Assembly (NCBI RefSeq): GCF_026210795.1
Contig: NC_089454.1
Coordinates: 496,001 to 560,000, forward strand
Source of the DNA: Rhizophagus irregularis
Taxonomy: Eukaryota; Glomeromycota; Glomeromycetes; Glomerales; Glomeraceae
Reading direction: 5' to 3'
DNA length: 64,000 bases
The notes under the pieces were generated by a model. The model saw only the letters and a program-made list of their open reading frames with translations. It was not told the DNA's origin and did no database searches. Positions 54,801 through 64,000 of this stretch are shown one piece after another. The position numbers and the translations under genes are program-made. Position 1 is the stretch's first letter. Every line of letters begins with the position of its first letter.

Positions 54801-57800
54801 TTCATATAATATATTTATATATTTATATTTATATTTATATCGTATATAAATATATTTATATAATATTTTCGATTAAAAAAAATATCAAAATATATTTTTT
54901 TCTTCTGTAAAGAACGCGTTATTTTTTTTTTTTACTTTTTTCAAAAAAAAAATAAATAAATAAAAATAAATTAAAAATAATTAAAAAAAAAAAAGTGTTG
55001 TTGTACTTGTTATGTACATGATACACTTAGTTGATTGGATAATGAATAATTCTTTTAGTGTAACATGAATTTCTTGGAAAATAATATTTTTTGATATTCG
55101 GTAACAAATAACAATTTTAAACAATGTATTTAAAAATAATATTTTGTGCTTTATTAAAATTCTTTTAGGTGAACAAATATAATTAAATGCACGTTGAAAA
55201 TTTAAGATTTTAATATTCGAAATCTGATATAGAAAAAACTCTTTTATTCTATCTCTTTTTTAAAATAAATATAAACAAAAAAAAAAATTTATTATTATTA
55301 TTTTTTTATGTATATTTTGTAAAACACATGCCACACATACCCGTTATCGTGTGGGAAAATTAAGAAAAAAAAAAAAAAATAACAAATAAAACAAAACCCC
55401 TTTGTATTAAGTACATCATAAACATAAATGTATTTGCCGTATTGGCATGCCGTAGCAGTTATTACTTAACAGGTTAACGAAAAAGTCGAATAACTTAATC
55501 GGTTAATCAATCAAATCTGATATCAAATCTTTAGATATTATTCTCCTCTTTTTTTTTAAACAAAAAAAAAAATTTATATTACAAATTTTTATGTCGATCA
55601 TTCATTTATTAATACTCCGCATGTTCAACTTCGGTACGATGAATTTTAGGTAAATTGTAAAACAATAAATAATAATCCTTATTGGTTGACCAAAAAATTT
55701 GAAATTCTGAATGACTAAACATAACACAATAATATAACTCAAAGAAAATCCCTCGTTTTTTTTATATTTTCGGTTATTCGGTTATTTGGTTAAGAAGATT
55801 TTAATAAATTTCCGTATAAAAAAAAAAAAAGCCACATTACCAAATCAATGTATTACAATTATAACCTTCAATTTCTTTTGCCACATAAAAATATTTTCGC
55901 ATAAAAATATTTCCGGTCACAAAAAAAAATAAAATAAAAAAATAAAAATAAAATAAAAAATCCTAAATTTTTTTTTTGATCAATTGATTTATATATAATT
56001 TTTTAAAGCAACTAAAACATTTATCAGTAAGATTTACTTTTTATAAAATTTTTTTATATGCAGAGTAATGAAAAATATTTTGATCACGAAAATAAACGTG
56101 TCTAATATTATTGTTTATAATTCACATCACCAATAATGTTATACAATTAAAATTATCTCATGAATTCCGGTAAGATGGTAAAATGAAAATCCTTTTTGAA
56201 AAATTTAATTAAAAAAATGATAGAGATTTTCTACACGCATGTTACAAAAAAAAAATAAACATGAATGAAGTACCAATTGGTAAAATATTGATAAATTTAA
56301 GATCAATAACATTTGCTTGCGAGTAAAATGAAAAAATCATTATATACATTATATACGGTAACTTATATACATATTTACATATATAATATACATAATAATA
56401 ATATACATCTGTACTTATTATTATTAATATTATAATCACGATCCCAAGAAAAATTGTTCCAAAAATAGATGAACCTGATATTTATTACTAATCCATTTTT
56501 CTATTATCCAATTCTTTTTTAGTATTTCATTAATGCAGGTTTCTTTCTAGCAAATAAATAAACTACTGTTATAAATAGAATTTTTAACGATCTTTAGGAA
56601 CTTGTTTTTTGTTTTTGTTAAACATTGCATGTTTTTTTTATTGTAACAAATTACATTAAATTACATATATACAAAGTCCATTTAGGATAAATCTAAAGTT
56701 AGAGAACAACATTTCAAATATGGTATCATTTCAAATCATCTTATTCAATCCAAAAAACTATGTTGAACAAAAAGTAAAGGGGACAAAAAGAAAAAAAATA
56801 TTAGTTCGGAATTCCCCGAATCGACATTTTATATTTGTTTATTTTTTTTTTTTAGTCCACATCTGAGGACACATAATTTTTAAATACATTGTCAATTTGT
56901 TAATATAACAACACATGAATGAAACAAATATTCGGAATATTCTTCATGCATGCAATTAAAAACTGTATAGTGGTGAAATGGTGGCGAAATATGAATGCCT
57001 ACTGTGAACTACTGTGAACTACTGTGAATATTTATGTGATTATTTTATATCGATCGAAACTGCATTTACTGCATTGATATAATTTTCAACTACCACAAAA
57101 AAAAACCCCTCACTCCTCCGCGTTATATGGTTTCATTTAATTCCCTTTATTAGGAATAAAATTTTCTATTATATGATTATTAACGATTAATCATTAATTT
57201 ACCCACTTTTAATCACTCGAAAGTAGTAATCGTAATCGAGAGTGTTACATTCCCATCTTCCAAATTCTTGAAAAAAACTTGTATATCTTGTTTTTTAAAA
57301 TGATTATGTGCGCCGTAAAGAAGGTTAGGAAATCCCGTTTTTAAAATTTGGTGTTATTGTGTTGTACAGTATATTTAGTATATTTCGAATATGCCTAAAG
57401 TTGTACAGTTTGGAATGAATCAAAAAAAAAATTTTTTTTTTATGTGTATGTGTATATACAGTATATATATAATACATATATATATATATATATTATTATT
57501 GTTTTTTTTTTTATCAAATAAATAACGAACTTTCATTCCTTTATTATAAAGAAAGAATTTTTTATTTCTCTTTTTTATTAATTATTTTCATTCGTTATCT
57601 TTTATTTTTAATTTTTTTATCTTTTTTTCTTTCTTCCTTTTATTCTCTTCTTACCCTTTTTTTATCTTGGCAAATCATCTCAGGAACTACTAACTTTTGT
57701 TAGTAATTGGTAATATTTACGCCTGTCCTGTGCATCCAAACTATATCTAAACATGAATAATTGCTGATAAATTCTTTTAAAATTTAAATTTTATTTTCTT

Positions 57801-57971
57801 TTCTTTTTCTTTCTCTCTCATTTTTCTCACAATCGTAAAATTATTATTATTTTCTTTGACTTTTCATTTAAAAAGTAAAAAAAGCATTCATTTCTATAAA
57901 ATTTTTTTTTTTTTAAAAAAAAAAAGAGAATTTAATTTTTTTTAAAAAATTAAATTAAAATTACAAACAAA
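51844..57971. other. Large gene-poor region
   Basis: A 6.1 kb stretch of AT-rich DNA with long homopolymers and no intact gene that I can support. It has a GC hairpin GGCGCT-CGC-AGCGCC at 53836-53850, an AATCGGTTAATC-type motif near 55493-55505, a TACTGTGAAC triplication at 57000-57028, and poly-A/T runs throughout. Frames of 60-73 codons (52676-53561, 56242) look like chance. Sequence upstream of 57972 ends in T13A11 (57902-57925). Confidence 0.6.
57902..57925. promoter_or_regulatory. T13A11 tract upstream of a membrane-protein gene
   Basis: A 13-T/11-A junction lies 47 bp before ATG 57972. Same class of element as at 34352, 38749 and 60177. Promoter role is inferred only from position. Confidence 0.35.
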
Positions 57972-58424
57972 ATGAAAATATCGCATCATATTTCTTCTTT
58001 AAAACGAAGAAATCAAATTGACCGAGGCGTAGATCAAATAAATGATGAAGATTTTGTAAATATCAATCATTTCATTGAAACCACTTCTTCTTCAGGAAAT
58101 GGTTTACCACATTCAAATAATTATCAAGCTTTAAATAATTATCAAGCTTTTGGATCTGATGATGATATTAATAATCATCCTTTAGAAACAAATTCAGCTT
58201 GGAGAATACTTGCAATTTTAGGATTGGTTTGGACAATTGTAATATTGTTGGTAGTTTTTATATTTATAATTAAAAAGACTGTTCTTTCACCACCTGATGC
58301 AGATCAGCTTCCAGAAACGAATCCTGAAAATGAGTGGATGATTGCTTCATTTGAAAATTCAGATAATGAAAATATTGAAGTACCTTTATCGACGAATGTC
58401 TCTCGTGAAACGATTGATAATTAA
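57972..58424 (+). CDS. Single-pass membrane protein, unrecognised (150 aa)
   Basis: An intronless frame of 150 residues begins at ATG 57972. The first ~75 residues are polar with a basic start (HHISSLKRRNQ) and a small internal repeat NNYQALNNYQAF. One hydrophobic helix follows (AWRILAILGLVWTIVILLVV through FIFII) and a basic KK. The tail is acidic (NPENEWMIASFENSDNENIE). With a basic flank after the helix the tail could be lumenal or cytosolic; orientation is uncertain. There is no signal peptide. No family is recognised. A/T-rich UTR-like tracts flank both sides. Confidence 0.6.
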   Translation: MKISHHISSLKRRNQIDRGVDQINDEDFVNINHFIETTSSSGNGLPHSNNYQALNNYQAFGSDDDINNHPLETNSAWRILAILGLVWTIVILLVVFIFIIKKTVLSPPDADQLPETNPENEWMIASFENSDNENIEVPLSTNVSRETIDN

Positions 58425-58903
58425 AAAATACGTACTAAAATTAAGTATCTATTTATTAAGTACATTTTTTTTTTTAAGATCTTTAACTCAATTAAGCAGA
58501 AATACGTTATAATTATTTATAGTTATTTGATCGGTCAATTTAAAATTATAAAAAAAGTTGGGAGTAGTATTATTATAGATTTTATGAATTTACTTTCTTT
58601 TTTTTTTAAAAAAAAATATATAACAACATTTATAAGAACAATTTAAAAATCGGTAATTTCTCTAATTTCTCTTAAACTTTTAGCCTTTTCCAGTTTTCTT
58701 TTTTTTTTTCAACTCATTCTCATTTTTAAAAGTAAGGTCACGCTTTATAGAAAAAGGTAAAAAAAAATAGTGAAAGGATAAAATAAGATGATGAGACACG
58801 ACTTTTCATATAGTGTATTTTTCTAAGAAACTTTTTTTGAGAAAATCAAAAAAATGGTGTAGGTGATTAGTGTTAATAATTTATACTAGCCATAACACGT
58901 ATG

Positions 58904-58973
58904 GTAGTTGGTTTAATATTAATTATAATAATGGCAACATAGTAGTTGGTTTAATATTAATTATAATAATGGC
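58904..58973. repeat. Direct duplication of about 32 bp
   Basis: Two near-identical copies of TAGTTGGTTTAATATTAATT...ATAATGGCA are separated by 6 bp. Confidence 0.8.
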
Positions 58974-59232
58974 ACGACATTATTTAACATAGTAGTATAA
59001 CAAACAAGCTTATCAATATCATGTCACGTGGAAATATGTTAATGATTTTTATGATGATTTTCTAAAGTTTAAATAAAATTGATGTCGATAATTTTATGTC
59101 GATAAAAATATATATATATATACTATTAAGGTATTTGTACCAAATTTTAAAGTTTTAACTATGAATAAAAATATTAATTATACTTATAACTCCCCAAACC
59201 ACAAGGTTTAATATAATATTATATTGGTTAGC

Positions 59233-59374
59233 TAATTAACTAATTAACTAATTTTAACTAATTTTAACTAATTTTAACTAATTTTAACTAATTTTAACTA
59301 ATTTTAACTAATTTTAACTAATTTTAACTAATTTTAACTAGTTTTAACTAATTTTAACTAATTTTAACTAATTT
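59233..59374. repeat. ATTTTAACTA minisatellite
   Basis: Twelve consecutive 10-bp units ATTTTAACTA (one copy GTTTTAACTA) from about 59251 to 59370, with shorter variants (TAATTAAC) at the 5' end. Confidence 0.9.
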
Positions 59375-60176
59375 ATATATTCACTTTCCACCTCTGGTTT
59401 TAAATCTTTATGTTTTTAAGATTTAAATTATGTCTGAGCGTATACATTGTACTATTTTTTTTTTTTTTATGGCTCTTTTTATTAAATATATCAGGTAATT
59501 GGCTTTTTTGATTATTATTTTTTTTTTTTACGCCAAAAATCAATAAGGAAAATTTGACATCGACTGTCTAACCTATCTTAGTTACTTATTGTACATATCC
59601 TTTTTCTTTTGATTTGAATGAATGAATGCAATTATAATAATCTGAATGCAATATATTGCTGATCTTCTTGAATTTCAGTGGAAATCCCAACGGCCCATCT
59701 AATTAAGCGTGTTCGATAAAAAAAAAAAAGATCATACGATATTTTATTTATCAAAAGAGTGGAGTACTTTTTCTATTTTTGCGTAAAAACTCCTGATTTT
59801 AATGGAAAAGACTTTCCTGGGAACATTGAAAGTTACTTCTTTGGTTACTACTTTAACTTTTTTTAACGACAACTAATCTAACGGAGAAATTTGATTCGAT
59901 AAAAAAAGGTGGCATGATTGACGGGCATAACATTTTTTTTTTTTTAAAGGCGTTATACAAGAAAAGATCAATTTTTCTACTCGTTAATTCACTTATTTTG
60001 GACATGTGCATGTGGAACATGGAAAATGGCGTGTTGTCATTTTCATAAAAAAAAAAAAAAAAGTATACGAAATCATTCTTTTTTGTTTATTCTTTTCTGA
60101 TTCCTTTTTTACCTTCTTTTTTTGAATTCATAGTTCCTCTTTCAAACTAGCATCACCTTATCACCTTTTATTCTTC

Positions 60177-60193
60177 TTTTTTTTAAAAAAAAA
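60177..60193. promoter_or_regulatory. T8A9 tract upstream of the desaturase gene
   Basis: An 8-T/9-A junction lies 55 bp before ATG 60248, in line with the other start-proximal tracts. Function is inferred from position. Confidence 0.3.
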
Positions 60194-60247
60194 GAAAATT
60201 CCTTAGGAAAAAAAAATTAATAATTAAATAAAAAACTTGCATAAGGA

Positions 60248-61548
60248 ATGATTCCTCCTTCCGCAAGACCTTTTCCAGAGGTTGAAGATGAAATACAATA
60301 TGACTATCGTCATCCTCTTTATATTGGTGATTGGAGAAAATCCATCGCTTATATTGATGAAGATTTTGCCATTGATGATTTAGATGAACCACATATGAAA
60401 CGTAGAATTACAATTTTAAACCATCATCCTGAAATTGAACAATTATATGGTTACGATATTAAAACTATACCTATTACAATTATTGTTGTTTTGATGCAAA
60501 TAATAGCTGCTTATATATTTGGACGTATTTTATTAGATTGGGATTGGGTAATGATCATTTATTCTTATGTTATTGGAGGAGCGATGACTCAAATTTATTT
60601 TGCTATAATTCATGAAGCTGCTCATTGTCTCACTGCTCCAACAAGATGTCAAAATCGAATGGTTGGGCTCTTGGCGAATATAGCAATTCCTTTACCTTTA
60701 GCAATGTCTTTTCGTCGTTATCATTTAGAACATCATGTGTTTCAAGGTGTGAGCGGAATTGATCCAGATTTACCTTTAAAATGGGAAATGAATCTTATTC
60801 GTGGTAATACTATGTTAAAATTGTTATGGCTTAATCTCTATCCAGCAATCTACCTTTATCGTAACATAATTAAATTAAAAGGTCCTCAATATTGGGAATA
60901 TGTAAATTGGATTTTTACCGCTATCATAAATGTTCTTATATATTATTTTTGTGGCGGAAGAGGTATACTTTATTTATTTTTATCGCTCTGGTTCGGTTAT
61001 AGCATTCATCCTGCTGCTGCTCATTTCATTCAAGAACATTATACTTTTGATGATGGGCAAGAAACTTATTCTTATTATGGGCTTTTAAATAAAATTTTCA
61101 TGAATGTTGGATATCACAATGAACATCATGATTTTACAAGGGTAAATTTTTAAAATGTATACGCGGTTTTCAAAATTCTGTATTTTTAATATAACCGATG
61201 GGTTCATTTATATATTATTCCGATTAATATTTTTGCATTCTTTGAATGGTGATCATTTTTTTCCATACAGAATTTTGAAAACTTGCTATTAATGTTTATT
61301 GTATTTTTTTTTATTCATAAATAATCTTAATTATCTAGATTCCGTGGTCTAAATTACCGGAAGTGCGCCAAATTGCATCGGAATATTATGATCATTTAGC
61401 TTATCATACCTCATGGTTGATGGTGCATTGGAATTTCGTTACACAGAAGCAATTTGGTCCACAAAGCCGGGTTAGAAGAAGTATACAAGATCACAGGAAA
61501 GGTCGTAAAATGTTGGGTGTCTTGAAAAAATCTTTAAATGAAGAATGA
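60248..61548 (+). CDS. DES1: Sphingolipid delta-4 desaturase (DES1/DEGS-like)
   Basis: Two exons, 60248-61141 and 61339-61548, give 367 residues. The N-terminal part has the lipid-desaturase pattern EPHMKRRITILNHHPEIEQL. Histidine boxes: HEAAH (122-126), HLEHH (159-163) and NEHHD (291-295), the last being typical of DES1. Hydrophobic segments (IIVVLMQIIAAYIFGRILL, and more between the boxes) fit an ER multi-pass enzyme. It would introduce the delta-4 double bond into dihydroceramide, making ceramide or sphingosine bases, using cytochrome b5 electrons. The second exon (IPWSKLPEVRQIASEYYDHL) completes the usual C-terminus. Length is normal for the family (about 320-370). HEAAH has Ala where many homologues have Ile/Ser, a minor change. 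Confidence 0.93.
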
Positions 61549-62523
61549 AGTGAAACAATATTATTCACTATGAAATCACTTTCGCTTCATTATTATCATA
61601 TAATAATATTATAAGAAATAATTTTTTAGGTCAATTTATATAATCAACCGTTTAAGATGAAAAAAAAATTAATATGCGTAATAAATTCTTCATATAATGA
61701 AACACATAAGGTGTGTCATACACAGAATAAGTCATTTTATCATATTTACAATAATTTTAACAATAATTTTTAGTAATAAGCAATAATTTATATATATTAA
61801 ATATATTTACATCTTTTTTTTAAGTTTATAGCTTTAACGTGCAGATATGCAAGTCCAATCATTATATTAGTTTATATAGTTGTTTTTTGATATGAATGGT
61901 ACTTGTAATATTAATTTAAGAACAATAAAAAGCAACAAAATTTTTGAATTATCAAAATTCTGCTATTGCATAACACAATAACAAGTATTCTTTTTGATGA
62001 AAAAATCACCATATACCATATATATCCGAAAATAAGCGTCGTTTTTATCTAATCAATTAGATTTTTTTTTTTAAAAAAAAAAAAAAAAAGAGAATTACCG
62101 CAGGTGATTTTCACAGCATAATTCCGGCAAAATTTAGGCGGCTTTATATGTAGTTGAATTTTGTATAGCATTGTTGCATTAAGCACTTTACTTGAAAAAT
62201 CCTTTTTTTTTTTTTTAAGTAGTATATTTTAAGCTTAAAAGTGAATTTATTCAATCAGAAATCAATCCTAAAAAGTAATTAAAAGTAAACCTTTAAGGTT
62301 TTAACTATATTAAATATAAAATTTAAAAGAATCATATATATTTTTAAATAACTTAAAATTTATAGAATTAACATATTTTATAAAGAAATACCAATTTTAT
62401 AAAGTATAAAAATTTGGTTCAATTTTGGAATCTTAATAAATAAAAAATTTAATATCAATGTAATACTGTACATATAATGATATAATGATTTGCCAATTCC
62501 AAACTGTTAAAAATTGAAATTCA

Positions 62524-62662
62524 CCTTATAAAAAATTTTGTATGTTATTTTCTGTAAAAACTTTGTAAAAATAATTAAATCTTTTACAGATTTATTTATA
62601 GATCTATAAATCATCTATTTACAGAAAATGTAAATAATTAAAAAATTTTGTAATATATAAGG
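62524..62662. repeat. Foldback repeat, about 139 bp
   Basis: The left end CCTTATA...TTTTCTGTAAA is matched by the reverse complement of the right end (CCTTATATATT...TTTTCTGTAAA). The arms are imperfect and very AT-rich. Confidence 0.45.
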
Positions 62663-63000
62663 TTATTAATTCCAGAAATATGAATGAACCTTTTACAGAA
62701 AAAAAAATGGAATATAAAATACAGATTAATTTTTTTTTATAGGATTATTGAATTATTAATTTTCTTAAATTTTTAATATTTAAAAAAAATTTTTTTGATA
62801 ATAATATTTGTAAGATTTTATTATCAGTTTATATATGCTAATATTTATTTTTTTAAAATTAAATGATATTATTTGACCAATAATATTAATTATTTTAAAT
62901 TTAAACATTTATACTAATTAAACTTAAAAGTAAATTAACAAATATATAATAATTTTTTTTTGAAAAAAATATATTAATAAATAAAATAAAGATAAATCTA

Positions 63001-63297
63001 ATTGTAACAACTTGTTACATGTCTTATTTGTAACAACTTCAATTTTATTCAATTAAAATTTAAGATCAAATGTAATGTAAACAAAAATAAAAGATTAATT
63101 ATGTAACTAAAACAAGAATTTTTTTAAAAAATTTCAAGAAACTGCTTATAACTTAAAATTTTATCTATGAAACTGTCTTAAGTACATTAAGTAAAAGTTT
63201 TCCAAATTAAATTTTACATATAAAAATTTTATTTGTAAAGTATATACTAAATTTATTATTAAAAAAAATAAAAAATATATAACAAGTTGTTACAAAT
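63001..63297. repeat. Inverted repeat ATTGTAACAACTTGTTA
   Basis: ATTGTAACAACTTGTTA at 63001-63017 is the reverse complement of TAACAAGTTGTTACAAT-like sequence at 63280-63297, one mismatch near the end. The 297-bp span could be a MITE-like relic. Each arm also contains the palindrome GTAACAA-C-TTGTTAC or its partial copy. Confidence 0.5.
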
Positions 63298-63560
63298 ACA
63301 TTTATTCATAAAATAAAATGTAAATAATATATACTATATTTAATATAATATTTATTCTATAAATAAGTTTATTATTTTACTATTTTTTTTTTCATTTAAT
63401 TAATTTTTTTATATTACATTATACAACTATTTTCATATAAAATTAATATTTTTTAGTTTTTTATAATTATTTTAAAAATTTGAATATATTTTTTTTTTAT
63501 TTTGTAAAATTTATTAATCATTTTAAAAGTATTGATTTATACTAGTATATAGTTAAAGCT

Positions 63561-63606
63561 CATTATAGTGAATTTTCAGTTTTACCCATTTTAGTTCACT
63601 ATAATG
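63561..63606. repeat. Inverted repeat CATTATAGTGAA / TTCACTATAATG
   Basis: Two perfect 12-bp inverted arms (63561-63572 and 63595-63606), with a third related TTATAGTGAA at 63633-63642. The layout resembles transposon terminal motifs but no transposase is near. Confidence 0.7.
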
Positions 63607-64000
63607 AATATTCATAAAAATGAAAGATTTCTTTATAGTGAACTTTGTATTAATACAATAAAAAGTTTTTTTTAACAAAAGTACTTAATTTTTGATTTTA
63701 AAGCCTTAAGAATTACTAATTCCATGTATATTTAGACTAATGAATTATTTATAATAATTCTATTGGTATTTCATAGTATAATCTTATAAATTTAATTTCT
63801 TATACAAATAATATCAATAATAAAATGAAATACTAATTCTAATTTTTGTGTTTAAAGTAATTTGTAAACAATATACCTAATAATTTTATGTAATATTTAT
63901 TATAATGAATATAAATTTATAATATATATTCTATATAAAATTTTTAAAAAGTCAAATATTGAAATTTTATTAGTAAGTTTACTATAACAAATAAGATTTA

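Larger units (their letters stand above)
58425..60247. other. Intergenic region with tandem repeats
   Basis: Contains a T10A9 tract (58598-58616), a direct duplication of about 32 bp (58904-58935 and 58942-58973), the TTTTAACTAA satellite (59233-59374) and a T8A9 tract (60177-60193) upstream of the desaturase start. No gene is seen. Confidence 0.6.
61549..64000. other. Extremely AT-rich region to the window edge
   Basis: No gene is seen. It holds T11A17 (62062-62089), a foldback (62524-62662), paired GTAACAA palindromes (63004-63018 and 63280-63297) and a CATTATAGTGAA inverted repeat (63561-63606). These may be decayed transposable-element ends. Confidence 0.55.

Overview
The window looks like nuclear DNA of a filamentous, early-diverging fungus, most likely an arbuscular mycorrhizal (Glomeromycotina, Rhizophagus-like) genome. 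This is inferred from very AT-rich sequence with long homopolymer runs, short GT-AG introns (mostly about 60-130 nt) with GTAAGT/GTATGT donors, wide intergenic gaps, and a gene set typical of that group (kinase-like, methyltransferase, F-box and glycosyltransferase genes, a Kre9-like GPI protein, a hybrid histidine kinase). There are no bacterial operons, rRNA genes, CRISPR arrays or convincing tRNAs. I rebuilt the gene models from splice sites and reading-frame continuity; no transcript data were available.

Left part (1-11.4 kb): a minus-strand kinase-like gene of at least 16 exons that runs off the left edge and has altered catalytic residues; a small minus-strand membrane protein; and two SAM-dependent methyltransferase paralogues in head-to-head orientation (7.2-8.3 kb minus, 10.3-11.4 kb plus). 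Next (12.0-15.4 kb) is a single-exon copper-exporting P1B ATPase.

Middle (15.4-35.4 kb): 6.4 kb of gene-poor DNA with a decayed coding remnant, diverged repeats, telomere-like tracts and a 281-bp inverted-repeat element; then a 593-residue unrecognised protein with an 18-histidine run, a hybrid histidine kinase whose receiver domain is split by a long low-complexity insertion, a UDP-glycosyltransferase-like membrane protein in six exons whose end has spawned tandem repeats, and a small secreted Kre9/Knh1-like GPI protein.

Right part (36.6-64 kb): a large F-box/LRR-like protein (minus), a two-TM small protein, a 1130-residue DUF3712 (LEA2-like, Tag1-like) membrane protein, a ten-exon DPH7 (diphthine methylesterase, WD40), a CsbD-like stress protein (minus), a single-pass membrane protein and a sphingolipid delta-4 desaturase (DES1). 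The last 2.4 kb is extremely AT-rich and contains several inverted-repeat motifs.

The genes do not form one pathway. Functional themes are metal export, signalling (kinase-like, histidine kinase), cell surface and lipid (Kre9-like, glycosyltransferase, DES1, DUF3712), and translation-factor modification (DPH7). A recurring symmetric T-tract/A-tract junction lies close upstream of several start codons and is the most consistent non-coding pattern.
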